From Candidatus Zipacnadia bacterium (GTDB lineage: Bacteria; Armatimonadota; Zipacnadia; Zipacnadales; Zipacnadaceae): a stretch of 16,272 bases of DNA. How positions within the stretch are numbered: the stretch's first letter is position 1; every line of letters begins with the position of its first letter. A program made the position numbers and the translations under genes. The DNA is taken from positions 1-16,272 of the forward strand of contig JALGTI010000029.1 of the NCBI GenBank assembly GCA_029821455.1. Reading direction: 5' to 3'. Below are positions 14,101 to 16,272 of this stretch, one piece after another. The notes beneath the pieces were generated by a model. It saw only the letters and a program-made list of their open reading frames with translations. It made no database searches and had not been told where the DNA came from.

Positions 14101-15228
14101 TGGATTGTCGTTGAGGAGCCGCCGAGCCACGAGGATTTCTACTTCCGGGTCGAGCAACCCGGGGAGTATGCCTTTGCAGTGGTGATGCTTGACGACGCTC
14201 TGGATCAGCAAAGCCATTTCATCCAGGTAGATGACCAGCCGGTGCCGGGCCAGCGGCTGGCGGAGGCTGCCGCCAACTGGGACGACTATCCACTCTACGC
14301 GGAGGGCATAATGGCCGGCCCTCAGACCCACCTGGACCCAGGCTATCACAAACTCAGGATCCAGCGCTACGCCTCGATGAACCGGCCCGGCTCGATGATC
14401 TATCGGAGCATACTTATCGGCCCGGTGCGCAACAATCTGGCCACATTCGTCTACCCATCACGTCTGACCCTGGGGGCAGGCCAGCAGACTGAAGTCCGGG
14501 TCGCTGTAGCCAACTTCGGTGACGAAGAGGTGCCAATAACCATCGCTCCATCGCCAGGGCCGTGCGATGCGTGGATGCAGATCGCCGCCGAACCGGTTTC
14601 AATCCCATCCAGTGCTGTGCGCGAACTGCGCCTGGCGCTGAATGTCCCGGATACAGCCGGTACGGAGACATACACGGCACACCTGGAGATACACACACCG
14701 CACGCGGCACTTTGCCGCTCGTTGGCAATCCATACCATCGAGGCTCGCGACCTGATCGAGATCCAGGCCGAGCATGCCGAGACCGTGCGCTACGGCTCAC
14801 ATCCCGTCGTCTGCGAGGATACTGAAAGCGGCTATGCCCTCATCGCCCAGTACCCCAGCGGGCGCTGGTTCAGCGAGCCCGGCTGCCCTACTCTCTACTT
14901 CCCAGGCCACCGCTGGTTCTTTGAGATTGGCAGGGAGAGCGAGTACACGGTCTGGACGCGAGTGTTATGGTCAAAAAGCCCCTGGGACGGTCAGCCGGAG
15001 TTCTTTGCCAATCGCTACACCGCGTGGCTGAACTTCGATGACGGGGAGGATGTTGAGTTTCACGGCGAGGAACTGCTCGGCAACTGGACCTGGATGCGCG
15101 GCCCCAGGGAAAAGCTAGGCGTCGGGGAGCACTTCGTTCAGTGGACTAACGGCTGGGTAAACGTGCTCATAGATAAGATTGTTGTGACTGCTAATCCGGA
15201 TTTTCAGCCTGCCGAGGCTGAGGGCTAG
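11158..15228 (+). CDS. Large multi-domain PcRGLX/YetA-like glycan-active protein without signal peptide
   Basis: The product has 1356 residues. An in-frame TAG directly precedes the ATG, and GGGAG lies 10 bases upstream, so the N-terminus is fixed; it has no signal peptide. Residues 1-95 look like a small beta-domain. Residues 120-200 match the YetA/PcRGLX RIFT barrel, with RWPDGSVRWLL at 165-175, and a beta-sandwich follows to about 480. Residues 490-840 are the (alpha/alpha)6 barrel, including HFYADQEYGMLNYGDWF (536-552) and HNGPEHVTAHDYCSHSW (625-641), whose His and Tyr residues are the likely catalytic cluster. The last 500 residues are Ig- and carbohydrate-binding-like beta modules: 850-950, 960-1090 (with GYHKLRIQR), 1095-1200 and 1200-1356. 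The family includes exo-rhamnogalacturonan lyases. The 3' end overlaps the convergent exporter gene by 38 bp. Family is fairly sure; activity and location are inferred. Confidence 0.8.
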   Translation: MEDLSLDLWCRLDGPFGTTHAVHYCPLLLHAHAVDWSNVRILRDKEPLDTVADLAEITGPDQAVIFPAGPRLFVSGYDRQATYEMRYDKFTSPSAPPQALPIRDGTCQHRAVPFSVQEGTGGPREGEIVTFGFPCKIGELVSADNVRVLNQARREVTCQASVTARWPDGSVRWLLVGIPVSVAANSTAEFTLEYGTEVQRAVPAEALSVQEEGDDIFLETGPARARISKTAFRTLSQVWIAGQEVVSEGERHGLLVTEPGGKTFAAHLRPPERIVIEEAGPLRAVVMAEGWHVADDGARLLKYICRIEAYAGRTDFKVRYTFVNKQPDCETCIIAASDQPDHTFEVQYRPVTSIALAMSLSQRAQSYATAVSGEEIMTGALDRPVSLSQTDREHCRIIAGESDTEQAGQLENWLAVGGLTVAVQHLWQLFPKRLSAAAEAVEVVLVPASDEQPFRAYRGMAKRHDIMLRFHSNDDAEQARQAARAFEYPLTAIVPSQWYDETGAMGRVGSRDLRRFLKYDRDCDLGRQLRQKDRRHFYADQEYGMLNYGDWFGGALGGDNPLRDKAGNSYGCQEYDLVQAFCQAFIRGGNPDDLREAAIADAHRIDVDTRHDHQDPALIGAQSTHNGPEHVTAHDYCSHSWATGLLNYYYLTGDKRSLEAALLNGEARLRNMDLDFIRAQNAERTVGWPIIEAAALYAYEWDARYLEHMAAFKDAILQNQKYGNFPFYHLKRNIDEPQGFMNYIVYEGLVFYYRATRDPRVAEAIVQAAERIREELPVSNRECIAYALDTLGCGFQISGDYGLLHKAIALYKTRRFHGGWGKGLAQGRKGAPEFLSVLEHSGPLYFWVQTEHVQLDGQLPFDVQVQVTSLSEEPLLVKLRWSDLPSHIQLEPEAYEFELTPEHPVELSFTLTGPNDAVEAGEQWAAVVIEYPDGSQRWELPVAWQAASEQIELELDKPALGFRRAPKLVKAGLHHWSGRDRWIVVEEPPSHEDFYFRVEQPGEYAFAVVMLDDALDQQSHFIQVDDQPVPGQRLAEAAANWDDYPLYAEGIMAGPQTHLDPGYHKLRIQRYASMNRPGSMIYRSILIGPVRNNLATFVYPSRLTLGAGQQTEVRVAVANFGDEEVPITIAPSPGPCDAWMQIAAEPVSIPSSAVRELRLALNVPDTAGTETYTAHLEIHTPHAALCRSLAIHTIEARDLIEIQAEHAETVRYGSHPVVCEDTESGYALIAQYPSGRWFSEPGCPTLYFPGHRWFFEIGRESEYTVWTRVLWSKSPWDGQPEFFANRYTAWLNFDDGEDVEFHGEELLGNWTWMRGPREKLGVGEHFVQWTNGWVNVLIDKIVVTANPDFQPAEAEG

Positions 15229-16108
15229 CCGTCTGCCGGGCATGCAGCAGCCAATTCAGCAGCGCGAACACACTCAACGCTCCGGCGGCAGACCCAGCCA
15301 CCATTGGCCCCCAGGCCTTATAGAGAGTTACACACCCTAGCACAAGGACTACAACCGACACCAGGCTCTTGAGGTTCAGCTTGACATCCAGGGCTTTGGT
15401 TGTCAGTGCGGTCAGTGGGGTCGAGAGCACTGCGCCAATGACCAGAGGCAGCGCCAGACGCCAGTCTATCAGTCCGCTCCCTTTCAATCCCGCCCAATAT
15501 GCAATGACGCCGACCAGACACACCAGACCTTCGGACAGTGAGGTCACAGCTATTGCGGTGGCAGCACGGACTCCCGTCAAGATCTGCCCACCTGTAACGA
15601 TCGGGCCGTAACCCCCGCCACTCATTCCCTTATTGAACGCGCTAACCAGACCGACGCCCATCACACCCCACCACGAGAAGCGGTGCTGCTTGTTACGCCT
15701 CAGCCACATTACCAAGCCCATACAGATGACCATTATCGCAATATACGTGTTGAGGAATTGCTTGGACACACGTACCGCAATCACAGCGGCGACAATCACG
15801 CCGACTATACCTGTGGTTGCGAGAATTGCCATTACCTTGCTGTCGCGGTTGCCCAGTTTTGCATCAAATCTGGCATTGCCGACGGCGTGGTGGAATCCAC
15901 CCGCCATAGTGCCGGTAACAAACTCAGACAGCAATACACAAGGCACAACTTGAAGCGGTTGAAAGCCCATGAGTAGCAGTAGCGGCGTGAGAGCTGTCCC
16001 ATAGCCCATTCCCAGCGAGGAGTCGACGAATTCGCAGGCAAACGCCATTGCTGCTATCAGAATCGCAGTCTGTATGTTCGGCTCAAGCAGACTATAAAGA
16101 TAGCACAT
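15191..16108 (-). CDS. TauE/SafE-family membrane exporter
   Basis: The product has 305 residues and about 8-9 hydrophobic segments. The two half-repeats typical of the family are visible: FVDSSLGMGYGTALTPLLLLMG (27-48) and FNKGMSGGGYGPIVTGG (158-174), each a Gly-rich re-entrant stretch. The family (Pfam TauE/SafE) exports sulfite, sulfoacetate or other small organic anions. The ATG at 16108 has AGGA touching it and no spaced Shine-Dalgarno site. The next in-frame ATG (16048) would cut the first membrane segment, so 16108 is kept with doubt. The 3' end runs 38 bp into the end of the YetA-like gene on the other strand. An extra C-terminal helix and a Pro/Gln-rich tail follow the usual core. Substrate unknown. 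Confidence 0.85.
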   Translation of the reverse strand: MCYLYSLLEPNIQTAILIAAMAFACEFVDSSLGMGYGTALTPLLLLMGFQPLQVVPCVLLSEFVTGTMAGGFHHAVGNARFDAKLGNRDSKVMAILATTGIVGVIVAAVIAVRVSKQFLNTYIAIMVICMGLVMWLRRNKQHRFSWWGVMGVGLVSAFNKGMSGGGYGPIVTGGQILTGVRAATAIAVTSLSEGLVCLVGVIAYWAGLKGSGLIDWRLALPLVIGAVLSTPLTALTTKALDVKLNLKSLVSVVVLVLGCVTLYKAWGPMVAGSAAGALSVFALLNWLLHARQTASPQPRQAENPD

Positions 16109-16125
16109 TCCTAGAGGGGTGTCAA
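16097..16125 (-). promoter_or_regulatory. Promoter-like boxes across the exporter start codon
   Basis: On the minus strand TTGACA (16120-16125) is 17 bp from TATCTT (16097-16102). If used, transcription would start near 16090, inside the reading frame assigned to the exporter. That would exclude the ATG at 16108. The -10 match is only four of six, so this may be chance. Confidence 0.3.
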
Positions 16126-16162
16126 AGGAGTGTTATAAGAGCTTAGCAACATGAGCCAGTGG

Positions 16163-16181
16163 CGCAGGCGTCCCGCCTGCG
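16163..16181 (+). repeat. Dispersed hairpin with TCC loop (copy 4)
   Basis: CGCAGGCG, TCC, CGCCTGCG has the same 8-bp stem as the copy at 10926-10944, with one loop change. It lies upstream of the exporter gene, in the same orientation as copies 2 and 3. Confidence 0.7.
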
Positions 16182-16199
16182 GTTGTTCCGTACGACAGA

Positions 16200-16247
16200 C
16201 CTTCGCCCGCCGTGCCTACTCCGCCATAGTAGCAACGGCTACGAAGG
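16200..16247. repeat. Second type of dispersed inverted repeat
   Basis: CCTTCG (16200-16205) and CGAAGG (16242-16247) form outer arms. Between them GTAGC-AACG-GCTAC (16229-16242) forms an inner hairpin that shares base 16242 with the outer arm, so both cannot form completely together. The wording CGCCATAGTAGC with GCTACGAAGG resembles short repeats common in several uncultured bacterial phyla (recalled, not searched). The rest of 16109-16272 holds nothing recognisable. Confidence 0.45.
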
Positions 16248-16272
16248 CCGGAAGCAGGCTAGGGACTCCGCT

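Noticed and set aside
1..16272. CRISPR array, insertion sequence or phage island
   Set aside because: No regularly spaced direct repeats, transposase, integrase or phage genes were seen on either strand.

Overview
The window is bacterial and densely coded, fairly GC-rich by eye, with mixed strands. It has no transposase, phage gene, CRISPR array, tRNA or rRNA. It carries several families of short dispersed hairpins, together with YetA-type glycan enzymes, an exported helical protein with LTxxQ-like motifs and many GTG starts. This would fit an uncultured environmental lineage such as Armatimonadota or a PVC-like phylum, but that assignment is a low-confidence inference.

Left end (1-2361): two divergent genes, a secreted PcRGLX/YetA-like protein cut off by the window edge and a family 4 glycoside hydrolase. 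They share a 205-bp intergenic region holding two clean inverted repeats. YetA-type and LplD-type (GH4 alpha-galacturonidase) genes are also neighbours in Bacillus subtilis, so a pectin or rhamnogalacturonan oligosaccharide pathway is the best reading. A repeat-rich gap (2362-2506) follows.

Middle (2507-5914), all minus strand. Transcription runs from a strong sigma70-like promoter (TTGACA, 16 bp, TACAAT) through a normal glycine-cleavage H protein (gcvH), a tandem GcvH-like paralogue without the lipoyl lysine and with a very acidic tail, and a LipM/LplA-family octanoyl- or lipoyl-transferase. A stand-alone response-regulator receiver and a PAP2 phosphatase follow, possibly on the same transcript. 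No glycine-cleavage P, T or L gene is present. The paired live and lysine-less carriers beside their probable acyl-transferase are the most unusual thing in the window.

Next block (5933-10836), minus strand: an exported helical protein with internal duplication, then pyrE, then a hairpin terminator whose loop contains the -35 box of the next promoter. That promoter drives a zinc-type homocysteine S-methyltransferase and an APC amino-acid permease, a pairing like mmuM/mmuP for S-methylmethionine salvage.

Right end (10837-16272): a 321-bp gap with one dispersed hairpin leads to a 1356-residue multi-domain PcRGLX/YetA-like protein without a signal peptide. Its 3' end overlaps a convergent TauE/SafE-type exporter by 38 bp. 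The last 160 bases hold two more repeat hairpins.
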